Below the pieces are notes generated by a model, which saw only the letters and a program-made list of their open reading frames with translations, did not search any database and had not been told where the DNA came from. Shown here one piece after another: positions 38,868 through 47,112 of a DNA stretch of 64,000 bases. The position numbers were made by a program, and so were the translations under genes. Source of the stretch: Enterocola sp045654205 (GTDB taxonomy: Bacteria > Bacteroidota > Bacteroidia > Bacteroidales > Paludibacteraceae); contig JAZOMZ010000002.1 in the NCBI GenBank assembly GCA_045654205.1, forward strand, positions 124,001-188,000. The letters run 5' to 3'. Position 1 is the stretch's first letter. Every line of letters starts with the position of its first letter.

Positions 38868-38948
38868 AATTTATCATTGTTCTTTATGTTCTAATTTTTA
38901 GAACAACGTCCATATCATGTAGGGGTGCTGATATGGACGTTTTTTTTT
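38868..38948 (+). ncRNA. Candidate ~80-nt small RNA, or leader-like read-through of ispF
   Basis: Between the -7 box at 38854-38861 and a strong terminator there is room for an ~80-nt transcript. It contains a perfect 7-bp hairpin (GTTCTAA/TTAGAAC, 38888-38904) and then the 11-bp terminator stem. No ORF is present. It may simply be the 3' end of the porV-ispF message; the promoter-like box is the reason to list it. Confidence 0.35.
38906..38948 (+). terminator. Terminator after ispF / candidate small RNA
   Basis: ACGTCCATATC / GATATGGACGT perfect 11-bp stem with a 13-base loop, followed by eight T. Confidence 0.85.
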
Positions 38949-39025
38949 ATACATTCGCAATAAAAAAAATACACTCTCCCAATAAAAAAAATATTGCATT
39001 TTATTTATATTTTTTTCTTTTTTCT

Positions 39026-39033
39026 TAAATTTG
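39026..39033 (+). promoter_or_regulatory. -7 promoter box of guaA
   Basis: TAAATTTG, 24 bases upstream of the chosen guaA start at 39058. It would overlap the first codon of the longer frame from 39031, which supports the shorter start. Confidence 0.5.
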
Positions 39034-39057
39034 TACCCAAATTTATCATTCCATAAT

Positions 39058-40365
39058 ATGAAACAAGACATGATAGTGATTCTTGACTTAGGAAGTCATG
39101 AAAACACAGTATTAGCCAGAGGCATTCGTGATTTAGGTGTTTATAGTGAAATCTATCCACATGACATTACAGCTGCTGAACTTAAAGCATTACCAAATGT
39201 AAAGGGTATTATTATCAACGGTGGCCCAAACAATGTTATTGACGGTGTAGAAATAGATGTTCTAGATGAAATCTATGAAGCAGGATTCCCTGTTATGTCT
39301 GCTGGACACGACAAAGCTAAATGCGAAGTAAAACTTGCTGCATTTACAGACGATATTGAAGCCATTAAAGCTGCTGTGAAAGATTTCGTTTTCAACGAAT
39401 GTAAAGCAGAAGCAAACTGGAATATGAAAAACTTTATCGCCGACCAAGTAGAATTAATCAGACGCCAAGTGGGTGACAGAAAAGTTCTTCTTGCTCTTTC
39501 TGGTGGTGTAGATAGCTCTGTAGTAGCAGCTCTTTTAATTAAAGCTATTGGTAAAAACCTAGTAAGCGTACACGTAAACCACGGTTTAATGCGTATGGGT
39601 GAATCAGAAGACGTTGTAGAAGTATTCCGCAACCAACTAGACGCAAACCTTGTTTATGTAGATGCAACAGACCGTTTCCTTGGCAAACTAGAAAACGTAG
39701 CAGATCCAGAAGAAAAACGTAAAATAATTGGCGGTGAGTTCATCCGCGTATTCGAAGAAGAAGCTCGTAAACTTAACGGTATCGACTTCCTTGCACAAGG
39801 TACTATCTACCCAGACATCGTAGAATCTGGTACCAAAACTGCAAAAATGGTAAAATCTCACCACAACGTAGGTGGTCTTCCAGAAGACCTACAATTTGAA
39901 CTAGTTGAACCACTTAAACAACTATTCAAAGACGAAGTACGTGCTTGCGGTGTTGAACTTGGTCTTCCATACGATATGGTTTATCGTCAACCATTCCCTG
40001 GTCCAGGTCTTGGTGTTCGTTGCCTTGGTGCTATCACTCGCGACCGCCTAGAAGCTCTAAGACACGCTGACGCTATCCTTAGAGAAGAATTCAAAATAGC
40101 AGGTCTAGACAAAAAAGTATGGCAATACTTCACCGTAGTACCTGACTTCAAGTCTGTAGGAGTGAGAAACAATGCTCGTAGCTACGATTGGCCAGTAATT
40201 ATCCGCGCCGTGAACACTATCGACGCCATGACTGCTAGCATCGAACTTATCGATTGGCCTATCCTTCAAAAGATTACAGACCGTATCTTAAACGAAGTTG
40301 CCAATGTAAACCGCGTTTGCTACGACCTTTCTCCAAAACCAAACGCAACAATCGAATGGGAATAA
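39058..40365 (+). CDS. guaA: GMP synthase with a truncated, catalytically dead glutaminase domain
   Basis: Amination of XMP to GMP. The start at 39058 (MKQDMIVILDLGS) leaves the promoter box outside the gene and matches the family N-terminus. The ATP-pyrophosphatase domain (from about residue 130) is complete: LLALSGGVDSSVVAALL, LAQGTIYPDIVES, and the C-terminal dimerisation domain RQPFPGPGLGVRCLG to LSPKPNATIEWE. The N-terminal class I amidotransferase domain is not. The opening strands are normal, but where GICYG should hold the nucleophilic Cys the protein reads VMSAGHDKAKC, and about 80 residues including the catalytic His and Glu are missing before the linker. Total 435 residues against 510-525 usually. 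It should be ammonia-dependent or need a separate glutaminase. Confidence 0.92.
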   Translation: MKQDMIVILDLGSHENTVLARGIRDLGVYSEIYPHDITAAELKALPNVKGIIINGGPNNVIDGVEIDVLDEIYEAGFPVMSAGHDKAKCEVKLAAFTDDIEAIKAAVKDFVFNECKAEANWNMKNFIADQVELIRRQVGDRKVLLALSGGVDSSVVAALLIKAIGKNLVSVHVNHGLMRMGESEDVVEVFRNQLDANLVYVDATDRFLGKLENVADPEEKRKIIGGEFIRVFEEEARKLNGIDFLAQGTIYPDIVESGTKTAKMVKSHHNVGGLPEDLQFELVEPLKQLFKDEVRACGVELGLPYDMVYRQPFPGPGLGVRCLGAITRDRLEALRHADAILREEFKIAGLDKKVWQYFTVVPDFKSVGVRNNARSYDWPVIIRAVNTIDAMTASIELIDWPILQKITDRILNEVANVNRVCYDLSPKPNATIEWE

Positions 40366-40386
40366 AACCTAACTAGATTATAAATC

Positions 40387-40420
40387 AATAGCCTCAACCC
40401 GCAAGGATTGAGGCTATTTC
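40387..40420 (+). terminator. Terminator of guaA
   Basis: AATAGCCTCAA / TTGAGGCTATT perfect 11-bp stem with a 10-base loop, 21 bases past the stop codon; also suited to the converging gene. Confidence 0.75.
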
Positions 40421-40442
40421 GTTGTTGTTTAATACTTAAATG

Positions 40443-40925
40443 TTATTTATTTGGAGCGTCTGCGCGAGGGCATTCTGGTTTTTGGCCTTTAGGGCATTTT
40501 TTGAAATCATTTTTGCAATGTTTTGGACCTTTGTGATGTTTGTGGAAACCTGGCTTACCAAATCCTGGTTTGTGGAAACCGTGCATTTTGTGTTTTAAAA
40601 GACTTTTTTGTTGGTCGATAGTTAAGTTATCAAAATCGTTCCAAAGTGCGTCTATTGAGTCTTTAAATGCTTTGCGTTTTGCTTCTCTTTTGTCGATAGA
40701 TTCTTTTGCATTTTTAATAAGTTCTTTTTGTTCTGCTTCTGAAAGGCTATCGAATTTAACCCATTTCTCAAACTGTTTATTGCAAGGTTTCTTCATTTTG
40801 CATTCTTTTTTAAACTCTCTTCTGCATTTATCCTTGCAAGGTTTATCACAAGTATCATTTGAAGAACAAGAAGCTACCATAATTGCTAAAAGGCTAACTA
40901 AACCTAATTTAATCATCTTTTTCAT
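40443..40925 (-). CDS. Small His- and Cys-rich lipoprotein, unknown function
   Basis: A 160-residue protein with a lipoprotein signal (LGLVSLLAIMVASC). After the anchor, five cysteines are spaced through a Lys-rich segment (NDTCDKPCKDKCRREFKKEC, then PC). A charged helical middle follows (LSEAEQKELIKNAKESIDKR), and the tail is rich in His, Gly and Phe (HGFHKPGFGKPGFHKHHKG) with three more cysteines. The composition suggests metal binding in the periplasm, and the helical middle vaguely recalls the CpxP/Spy kind of small periplasmic proteins, but neither is proven. I do not recognise the family. It stands alone between guaA and ppdK. Confidence 0.7.
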   Translation of the reverse strand: MKKMIKLGLVSLLAIMVASCSSNDTCDKPCKDKCRREFKKECKMKKPCNKQFEKWVKFDSLSEAEQKELIKNAKESIDKREAKRKAFKDSIDALWNDFDNLTIDQQKSLLKHKMHGFHKPGFGKPGFHKHHKGPKHCKNDFKKCPKGQKPECPRADAPNK

Positions 40926-41040
40926 AAGTCTATAAATTTTAAATTGTTAATATTGTTTTCTAAATTGTTTACGTCTGTTTGACAACAGGTAAAAATAATA
41001 GTTTAATAGGTCGGTAGGATTTTAACATTGTTTAAAACAA

Positions 41041-41073
41041 AAAAGAGGCAACCCATGCGGATTGCCTCTTTAA
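41041..41073 (-). terminator. Terminator of ppdK
   Basis: AAAGAGGCAA / TTGCCTCTTT 10-bp stem with a 10-base loop and a T-run on the minus strand, 20 bases past the ppdK stop. Confidence 0.8.
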
Positions 41074-41090
41074 TGTAAAGTATCTAGTTA

Positions 41091-43820
41091 TTATTTAGAT
41101 TCTTTGATAGCAGCTTGAGCAGCAGCAAGACGTGCGATTGGCACACGGAATGGAGAACAAGATACATAGTTAAGACCTGTTCTGTGGCAGAATTCAACAG
41201 AAGAAGGTTCACCACCATGTTCACCACAAATACCGCATTTCAAGTCTGGACGAGAAGCACGACCTTTAGATGTAGCCATTTGTACAAGTTGACCTACACC
41301 GTTTTGGTCTAGTACTTGGAATGGGTCATTAGGAAGGATCTTCATGTCTAGGTATGCTGGTAAGAATGAAGCGATGTCGTCACGGCTATAACCAAATGTC
41401 ATTTGAGTTAAGTCATTTGTTCCGAATGAGAAGAATTCTGCTTTAGTAGCAATTCTGTCTGCGGTTAATGCAGCACGTGGGATTTCAATCATTGTACCAA
41501 CTTTGAATTCGATGCTATCACCTACTTCTTCAAATAGTTTAGCAGCTTCTGCACGAATTACAGATTCTTGGTTTGCGAACTCGTGTAGGATACCTGTTAG
41601 AGGAACCATGATTTCTGGGTGTGTTTCAACGCCTTCTTTCTTAAGTTCTAGAGCAGCACCTAAGATAGCGCGAGTTTGCATTTGAGTGATTTCTGGATAG
41701 GTATTACCTAAACGGCAACCACGGTGACCAAGCATTGGGTTTGCTTCGTGTAGAGAGTTTACACGTTGACGAATATAGTCAAATGAAACACCCATGATTT
41801 CAGCAAGTTCACGTTGTTCTTTTTCTTCGTGTGGTACGAATTCGTGTAGAGGTGGGTCTAACAAACGAACAGTTACTGGGCAACCTTCCATTGCTTTGAA
41901 GATACCTTTGAAGTCTGCTTGTTGGTAAGGAAGGATTTTAGCAAGAGCTTTACGACGACCGTCTTGAGTTTCTGCTAAGATCATTTCACGCATTGCACGG
42001 ATTTTGTCGCCTTCGAAGAACATGTGTTCTGTACGGCAAAGACCAATACCTACAGCACCAAATTTACGAGCAACTTCTGCATCGTGTGGAGTATCTGCAT
42101 TGGTACGTACTTGCATACGTGTATATTTGTCTGCAAGGTTCATAAGTTCTGCGAAGTCTGCGTCTAGTTCAGCTTCTTTTGTTGCAACAGCACCTAGATA
42201 AACGTCACCAGTAGAACCGTTAAGTGAAATATAATCACCTTCTTTTAATACTGTACCGTCTACAGTCATTGTTTTTGCAACATAGTCGATAACTAGTGCA
42301 CCAGCACCAGATACACAACATTTACCCATACCACGAGCAACTACAGCAGCGTGAGAAGTCATACCACCACGAGCGGTTAAGATACCTTCTGCAGCAGCCA
42401 TACCAGCTAAGTCTTCTGGAGATGTTTCGATACGAACCATGATTACGCGTTCGCCTTTGCTTGCCCATAGAGCAGCGTCGTCTGCGCTAAACACGATTTT
42501 ACCGCAAGCAGCACCTGGAGATGCAGCAAGACCTTTTGTAAGAACTTTAGCAGATTTTAATGCTGTTTTATCGAAGATTGGGTGTAATAATTCGTCAAGT
42601 TTGTTAGGTTCACAACGTAAAACTGCTGTTTTTTCGTCGATCATACCTTCACGTAGAAGGTCCATAGCGATTTTAACCATCGCAGCACCAGTACGTTTAC
42701 CGTTACGTGTTTGTAAGAACCAAAGTTTACCTTCTTGTACGGTGAACTCCATGTCTTGCATGTCACGATAGTGGTTTTCAAGTTTTGTTTGAAGAGCGTC
42801 TAGTTCAGCGTAGATTTCTGGCATAGCTTCTTCCATTGAAGGATATTTAGAAGCACGTTCTTCTTCAGAAATGTTAGCTAGTTGTGCCCAACGTTGAGAA
42901 CCGATTTTGGTGATTTGTTGTGGAGTACGGATACCAGCAACCACGTCTTCACCTTGAGCGTTGATTAGGTATTCACCTACGAATAGGTTTTCACCTGTTG
43001 CAGCGTCACGGCTGAATGCAACACCAGTTGCAGATGTGTCACCCATGTTACCGAACACCATTGCTTGAACGTTAACAGCTGTACCCCATTCTGCTGGGAT
43101 TCCTTCCATTTTACGATAAAGGATAGCACGTTCGTTCATCCAGCTGTCGAATACAGCGCAGATAGCACCCCAAAGTTGGTCGTATGCAGATTCTGGGAAA
43201 TCTTTACCAGTTTGGTTTTTAACAGCTTCTTTAAATCTTTTTACAAGTTCTTGAAGGTCAGAAACTTCAAGTTCTGTATCAAGTTTAACACCTTTTGCGT
43301 GTTTTACTGCTTCAATGATTTCTTCGAATGGGTCGATGTCAGTTTTGTTTACTGGTTTCATACCAAGAACTACGTCACCGTACATTTGTACGAAACGACG
43401 ATATGAGTCCCATACGAAACGAGGGTTACCTGTTTTAGCAACAAGACCTTCAACAACTTTATCATTAAGACCTAGGTTAAGAATGGTATCCATCATACCT
43501 GGCATAGAAGCACGAGCACCAGAACGAACAGAAACTAAAAGTGGGTTTTCAACGTCACCAAATTTAGAGTTCATTAGGCCTTCTACGTGTGCTAGAGCTG
43601 CAAGAACTTCTTCTTTAAGTAGCTCTACCATTTTTTCTTTACCTACTTCGTAATATTCATTACAAACATCTGTTGTGATAGTGAAACCTGGAGGCACTGG
43701 CACACCGATAAGGTTCATTTCAGCAAGGTTTGCACCTTTACCGCCTAATAGGTTTCTCATGTCTGCTTTACCTTCTGCTTGTCCGTTACCGAAGGTATAA
43801 ACGCGTTTTTTGTTATCCAT
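41091..43820 (-). CDS. ppdK: Pyruvate, phosphate dikinase
   Basis: Reversible conversion of PEP, AMP and PPi to pyruvate, ATP and phosphate, the PPi-linked glycolytic step of many anaerobes. With 909 residues it has the usual length. The N-terminal ATP-grasp domain begins VYTFGNGQAEGKADMRNLLGGKG. The swivelling domain holds the phosphorylated histidine in GGMTSHAAVVARGMGK (about residue 488), and the C-terminal PEP-binding barrel has FGTNDLTQMTFGYSRDD and the catalytic Cys in CGICGEHGGEP (about residue 868). A TAAATTTG promoter box lies at 43880-43887; the gene is monocistronic between two terminators. Confidence 0.98.
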   Translation of the reverse strand: MDNKKRVYTFGNGQAEGKADMRNLLGGKGANLAEMNLIGVPVPPGFTITTDVCNEYYEVGKEKMVELLKEEVLAALAHVEGLMNSKFGDVENPLLVSVRSGARASMPGMMDTILNLGLNDKVVEGLVAKTGNPRFVWDSYRRFVQMYGDVVLGMKPVNKTDIDPFEEIIEAVKHAKGVKLDTELEVSDLQELVKRFKEAVKNQTGKDFPESAYDQLWGAICAVFDSWMNERAILYRKMEGIPAEWGTAVNVQAMVFGNMGDTSATGVAFSRDAATGENLFVGEYLINAQGEDVVAGIRTPQQITKIGSQRWAQLANISEEERASKYPSMEEAMPEIYAELDALQTKLENHYRDMQDMEFTVQEGKLWFLQTRNGKRTGAAMVKIAMDLLREGMIDEKTAVLRCEPNKLDELLHPIFDKTALKSAKVLTKGLAASPGAACGKIVFSADDAALWASKGERVIMVRIETSPEDLAGMAAAEGILTARGGMTSHAAVVARGMGKCCVSGAGALVIDYVAKTMTVDGTVLKEGDYISLNGSTGDVYLGAVATKEAELDADFAELMNLADKYTRMQVRTNADTPHDAEVARKFGAVGIGLCRTEHMFFEGDKIRAMREMILAETQDGRRKALAKILPYQQADFKGIFKAMEGCPVTVRLLDPPLHEFVPHEEKEQRELAEIMGVSFDYIRQRVNSLHEANPMLGHRGCRLGNTYPEITQMQTRAILGAALELKKEGVETHPEIMVPLTGILHEFANQESVIRAEAAKLFEEVGDSIEFKVGTMIEIPRAALTADRIATKAEFFSFGTNDLTQMTFGYSRDDIASFLPAYLDMKILPNDPFQVLDQNGVGQLVQMATSKGRASRPDLKCGICGEHGGEPSSVEFCHRTGLNYVSCSPFRVPIARLAAAQAAIKESK

Positions 43821-43879
43821 AAGACTATTAAATAATTAAAATATTGATTGTTATAATTTATTTCTTTTTTATAAGGTTG

Positions 43880-43887
43880 CAAATTTA
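43880..43887 (-). promoter_or_regulatory. -7 promoter box of ppdK
   Basis: The minus strand reads TAAATTTG, 59 bases upstream of the ppdK start. Confidence 0.45.
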
Positions 43888-43902
43888 ATGATTTTTTTTA
43901 AC

Positions 43903-43941
43903 AAAAAAAACGTTTATACCCTATTTATGATATAAACGTTT
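43903..43941 (-). terminator. Terminator of the recF-DUF721-yggS operon
   Basis: AAACGTTTATA / TATAAACGTTT perfect 11-bp stem followed on the minus strand by a run of eight T, 23 bases past the yggS-type stop codon. Confidence 0.85.
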
Positions 43942-43964
43942 AAATTATTTTTCGCATTCCTACC

Positions 43965-44627
43965 CTAACTTCTTTCGCCAAAAATGCCACTTCCTACTCG
44001 CACTATGGTGGAGCCTTCGCTCATAGCTATTTTGTAGTCGTCGGTCATGCCCATTGAGATTTCTTTAAACTCCTCATTTGCAGCAAAATACGCCATTTTA
44101 AGATAGGCAAAGTTTGCTACTAGAGTTTTAAATTCTTTTCTGATTTGTTTTTCATCTTCTGTATAGGTTGCCATGCCCATTACACCGATAATGCGAATGT
44201 TCTTTAGGTTTGAAAACTCTTCTGATGAAAGCACTTGTTCACATTCTTCAAGTGTGAAACCAGATTTGCTTTCTTCTTGAGCCACGTGAAATTGCAGAAG
44301 GTAATCTATAATTCTATCGTTTTTAAGAGCTTGTTTGTTGATTTCTTGCATAAGTTTCAGAGAATCAACAGATTCTATGCAGGAAATAAATGGTGCAATA
44401 TATTTTACTTTATTGGTTTGAAGATGACCGATAAAGTGCCATTCAATATCTTTTGGCATTGCTTCTGCCTTGTCTCTCACCTCTAAAGCATGGCTCTCGC
44501 CAAACACTCTTTGTCCTGCCTCGTAAGCCTCTTCTAGCAACTCAATTGGCTGATATTTAGAAACAGCCACAAGTTTTACATTCTCCTTTAGAGTTTGCTT
44601 TACTGCTAATAAATTATCCTTTACCAT
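43965..44627 (-). CDS. YggS family pyridoxal-phosphate homeostasis protein
   Basis: A 220-residue PLP-binding single TIM barrel (PLPBP family) that buffers pyridoxal phosphate and affects amino-acid metabolism. The PLP lysine is Lys 24 in LVAVSKYQP. The family stretches HFIGHLQTNKVKYI, GVMGMATYTEDE and ISMGMTDDYKIAMSEGSTIVRVGSGIFG are all present. It overlaps the upstream DUF721 gene by one base and ends the recF operon, followed by a strong terminator. Confidence 0.95.
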   Translation of the reverse strand: MVKDNLLAVKQTLKENVKLVAVSKYQPIELLEEAYEAGQRVFGESHALEVRDKAEAMPKDIEWHFIGHLQTNKVKYIAPFISCIESVDSLKLMQEINKQALKNDRIIDYLLQFHVAQEESKSGFTLEECEQVLSSEEFSNLKNIRIIGVMGMATYTEDEKQIRKEFKTLVANFAYLKMAYFAANEEFKEISMGMTDDYKIAMSEGSTIVRVGSGIFGERS

Positions 44628-44953
44628 TATTTTCTTATAATTATTTCTCTAACCATAAAAACACCTTCCAATTCTGCGTTTAGAAGTTGTAATATTTTAT
44701 GTCTGCTCACTATTTCTTTAAAACCTTGCACCACCACAGACGACTCTCCTTTTACTATGTAAACTATTAGTTCCCAAGTTTTTCTATCCACCTCAACGCG
44801 GTCTATACAAGGAATAAGAAATGGTGCTTTTTTGTTGAGAATAAACGTAAACTTATTGCAGATTTCTGCACCCTTAAAATTTTCGTACAAGCCATTGCTA
44901 ATAAGAAAATTTTCTAGTAATCCACCTACTTTTTCAAACCTTGTTCTCTTCAT
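44627..44953 (-). CDS. DUF721 / DciA-like protein
   Basis: A 108-residue protein of the DUF721 family, to which the replicative helicase loader DciA belongs. Visible features are the N-terminal helix with VGGLLENFLISNGLYENFK and the KH-like region with FILNKKAPFLIPCIDRVEVD, followed by two short amphipathic strands ending in EGVFMVREIIIRK. It overlaps recF by four bases (ATGA) and yggS by one, so the three are translationally coupled. A role in replication initiation is inferred from the family and from its pairing with recF. Confidence 0.85.
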   Translation of the reverse strand: MKRTRFEKVGGLLENFLISNGLYENFKGAEICNKFTFILNKKAPFLIPCIDRVEVDRKTWELIVYIVKGESSVVVQGFKEIVSRHKILQLLNAELEGVFMVREIIIRK

Positions 44954-46035
44954 ACAATTTTGCCGTCTTCAAGATAATAGACTTTTTTCTCTCCACTTAC
45001 ATTTTCCAGTAGTAAATCTAAATGGTCTCTGTTTGTGTCGGTTATAAAGATTTGTCCAAAGTCGCTTCCAGATACTAGATTTACAATTTGACCCACACGA
45101 GACGAGTCTAGTTTGTCAAAAATATCATCTAGAAGAAGTATTGGAGTAACCCCTTTCGACTTCTTTAAGAAGAAGAATTGTGCAAGTTTTAGTGCCACAA
45201 GGAAACTTTTGGTTTGACCTTGCGAAGCCACTTTTTTAAGAGGATATTCACCTAGGAACATTTCTAGTTCGTCTTTATGAATGCCCTTTGTGGTATAGCC
45301 TATAATATCGTCACGATAGCGGCTTTCTGCTAAAAGTTCGGCCAAATCACCCTCCTGCATGCTAGAGCGATACTCAATATTTGCCACCTCTTTCCCGCCC
45401 GAAACCACAGTATAATAATGTGAAAAAATAGGCAGAAATTCATCTAAAAATTCTAGACGTTTTTGGTAAATATAATCTGCTTTTCTCACCATTATCATTT
45501 CACTCACCGATAGCAAATCTGTGTCGAGATTGTGTGCACGAAGCAGACAGTTTCTTTGAGTGAGAGCATGGTTGTATTCAAGAAGTTGGTTTAGATATTC
45601 TTTGTCGTATTGAGCAATAACACCATCAATAAATTTACGTCTTTCGGCACTACCCTCGCTTATAAGGACATCGTCTTTGGGCGATACCATAACAAGAGGA
45701 ATTAGGCCAATATGATCTGCAAAACGCTCGTATTCTTTCTTGTTTCTTTGAAAACTCTTCTTTACACCTTTTTTAACGCCAACAGAAATATTTTCTTCGA
45801 TATTGTTTCTCAAAAACTGCCCAGAAAGCATCATAAAGCCCTCGTTGTGACGAATATTTTGGCTATCAATATTGTTTGAGTGGCTCTTACAAAAGGCTAA
45901 ATAATAGACCGTATCGAGCAGATTGGTTTTCCCTACACCGTTTTGACCGATAAAACAATTTATTCCCGAGCAGAATTCAACTTCTAGTTCGGGAAGGTTT
46001 TTATAATTTATTAATGAGAGTTTTTTTAGAAACAT
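44950..46035 (-). CDS. recF: DNA replication and repair protein RecF
   Basis: An ABC-type ATPase of 361 residues that loads RecA at gaps with RecO and RecR. The Walker A motif is GQNGVGKTNLLD (about residues 30-41), the signature-like region is ASQGQTKSFLVALKLAQ, and the Walker B stretch is PILLLDDIFDKLDSSR. The N-terminus is canonical (FLKKLSLINYKNLPELEVEF). It is the first gene of recF-DUF721-yggS, and the GC-rich nested palindrome at 46055-46193 lies in its upstream region. Confidence 0.97.
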   Translation of the reverse strand: MFLKKLSLINYKNLPELEVEFCSGINCFIGQNGVGKTNLLDTVYYLAFCKSHSNNIDSQNIRHNEGFMMLSGQFLRNNIEENISVGVKKGVKKSFQRNKKEYERFADHIGLIPLVMVSPKDDVLISEGSAERRKFIDGVIAQYDKEYLNQLLEYNHALTQRNCLLRAHNLDTDLLSVSEMIMVRKADYIYQKRLEFLDEFLPIFSHYYTVVSGGKEVANIEYRSSMQEGDLAELLAESRYRDDIIGYTTKGIHKDELEMFLGEYPLKKVASQGQTKSFLVALKLAQFFFLKKSKGVTPILLLDDIFDKLDSSRVGQIVNLVSGSDFGQIFITDTNRDHLDLLLENVSGEKKVYYLEDGKIV

Positions 46036-46054
46036 CTGTTTAGTCGTTTAGGCA

Positions 46055-46193
46055 GATATTGATTGTTAGTTTATTTCTTGAGGCGTGACCGCCCGTGGTC
46101 TCGTGAACGGGATGGGCCCGCGACAGAATGTCGTGGGAGGGATAGGTCGGTGTACCGACCGTACCTTAAAGAAATAAAGCTAACAATTAATAT
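46055..46193. repeat. GC-rich nested palindromic element between the prohibitin-like gene and recF
   Basis: Outer arms of about 24 bp (46056-46079 and 46169-46193) are inverted copies with one mismatch and one single-base indel (core TTGTTAG...TTATTTCTT). They enclose about 85 bp that are strikingly GC-rich for this genome and hold three hairpins: CCCGT/ACGGG (46092-46111), CCCGCGACA/TGTCGTGGG (46117-46137) and GGTCGG/CCGACC (46145-46160). No ORF. It may be an inserted REP- or MITE-like element, or a structured RNA/terminator after the prohibitin-like gene. Confidence 0.7.
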
Positions 46194-46210
46194 AAACCCC
46201 GTTATTCCTT

Positions 46211-46978
46211 TTATTTAATGGTTAAAAAAGGAAGCTGATCACCACTAAAATATTGAGGCAACTGACCATTCCATTTGTTGATTGCCATTTCTTGAAGCAC
46301 AAGTGGAGAAAGAGAAGCTTGTTTTACTTTTTGAGCTTCTGCTTCTAGTTTCATACGTTCAAGGGTAAATTTAGCAGTAAGAGCACCTTGTTCTGCGATT
46401 TTTTTATCTTCAATAGCTTTGTTGAAATCGTCGCTAAAGTCGTGGTTTGTGATAAGAAGGCTCTTCACTTTAATACCGGTGCCTGCCACTTGCTCAGAGA
46501 AAGATGAATTGATTTTTGAAGAAATTTCTGCACGTTTTTCTACGAATGTTTCAATAGGATATTCAGCAATCACTGCATTTACTTTTTCTGAAAGTGTAGG
46601 ACGAATAAGGGTATTTTCAATGTTTTGACCGTAGGTTTGGAAAATTCTACCCACTTCGTCTGGTTCAAGAGAATAAACCAATGCCACATCTACTGAGATG
46701 GTTTGGATATCGCTAGAAGAAACCTCTGTGTGGATAGTAAGATTTTTGTCACGAATAGACATAATTTTAACGTCGTCTGCAACAGGGATTCTAAAGTTAA
46801 GACCTTCGCTTGCTACAGATTGTAGGCTACCAAAACGTAGAACTACACCTCTTTCACCTGTGTCCACAGTGTAAAAACAGGTACTACAAACTACTAGAAT
46901 AATCGCAATAATAACTCCTGTAACTATGGTTTTAAAACTCATTTTTGGAGCCGCTGGTTTTGATTGTTGTTGATACAT
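46211..46978 (-). CDS. Prohibitin-like SPFH/Band 7 membrane protein
   Basis: A 255-residue protein with a short cytoplasmic head, one membrane segment (IVTGVIIAIILVVCSTCFYTV, about residues 17-37) and an SPFH domain (VDTGERGVVLRFGSLQSVASEGLNFRIP, SVDVALVYSLEPDEVGRIF). The C-terminal part is a coiled coil rich in Ala, Glu and Lys (AIEDKKIAEQGALTAKFTLERMKLEAEAQKVKQ). Such proteins form ring assemblies at the inner membrane and influence membrane proteases; the specific partner is unknown here. Promoter box TATATTTG at 47035-47042. The stop is close to the palindromic element at 46055-46193. Confidence 0.92.
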   Translation of the reverse strand: MYQQQSKPAAPKMSFKTIVTGVIIAIILVVCSTCFYTVDTGERGVVLRFGSLQSVASEGLNFRIPVADDVKIMSIRDKNLTIHTEVSSSDIQTISVDVALVYSLEPDEVGRIFQTYGQNIENTLIRPTLSEKVNAVIAEYPIETFVEKRAEISSKINSSFSEQVAGTGIKVKSLLITNHDFSDDFNKAIEDKKIAEQGALTAKFTLERMKLEAEAQKVKQASLSPLVLQEMAINKWNGQLPQYFSGDQLPFLTIK

Positions 46979-47034
46979 ATTGTTTAGATTTTAATTAATT
47001 ACTAAAATAAAAGTTCGCTAAAATTTGCGAACTA

Positions 47035-47042
47035 CAAATATA
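47035..47042 (-). promoter_or_regulatory. -7 promoter box of the prohibitin-like gene
   Basis: The minus strand reads TATATTTG, 56 bases upstream of the start. Confidence 0.45.
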
Positions 47043-47060
47043 AAAATTTTCTACCGTAAA

Positions 47061-47098
47061 TAAAATAGAGTTGATAAATTTTTATCAACTCTATTTTA
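47061..47098 (-). terminator. Perfect 18-bp stem hairpin, terminator of the DUF2147 gene
   Basis: TAAAATAGAGTTGATAAA at 47061-47078 and its exact complement at 47081-47098, with a 2-base loop. It sits 14 bases past the DUF2147 stop codon. There is no long T-run on the minus strand beyond the stem's own T residues. Confidence 0.65.
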
Positions 47099-47112
47099 GA
47101 TGCCCTATAAAA

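Noticed and set aside
39031..39057. Longer guaA start (MYPNLSFHN extension)
   Set aside because: It would place the first codon inside the TAAATTTG promoter box; the shorter start matches the family N-terminus.
39273..39632. 119-codon minus-strand ORF at the guaA glutaminase remnant
   Set aside because: Considered as a possible separate glutaminase; it has no amidotransferase motif and is just the antisense of guaA.
46055..46193. The GC-rich palindrome as a tRNA gene
   Set aside because: No cloverleaf, anticodon stem or TTCRA T-loop can be found; the hairpins are independent.
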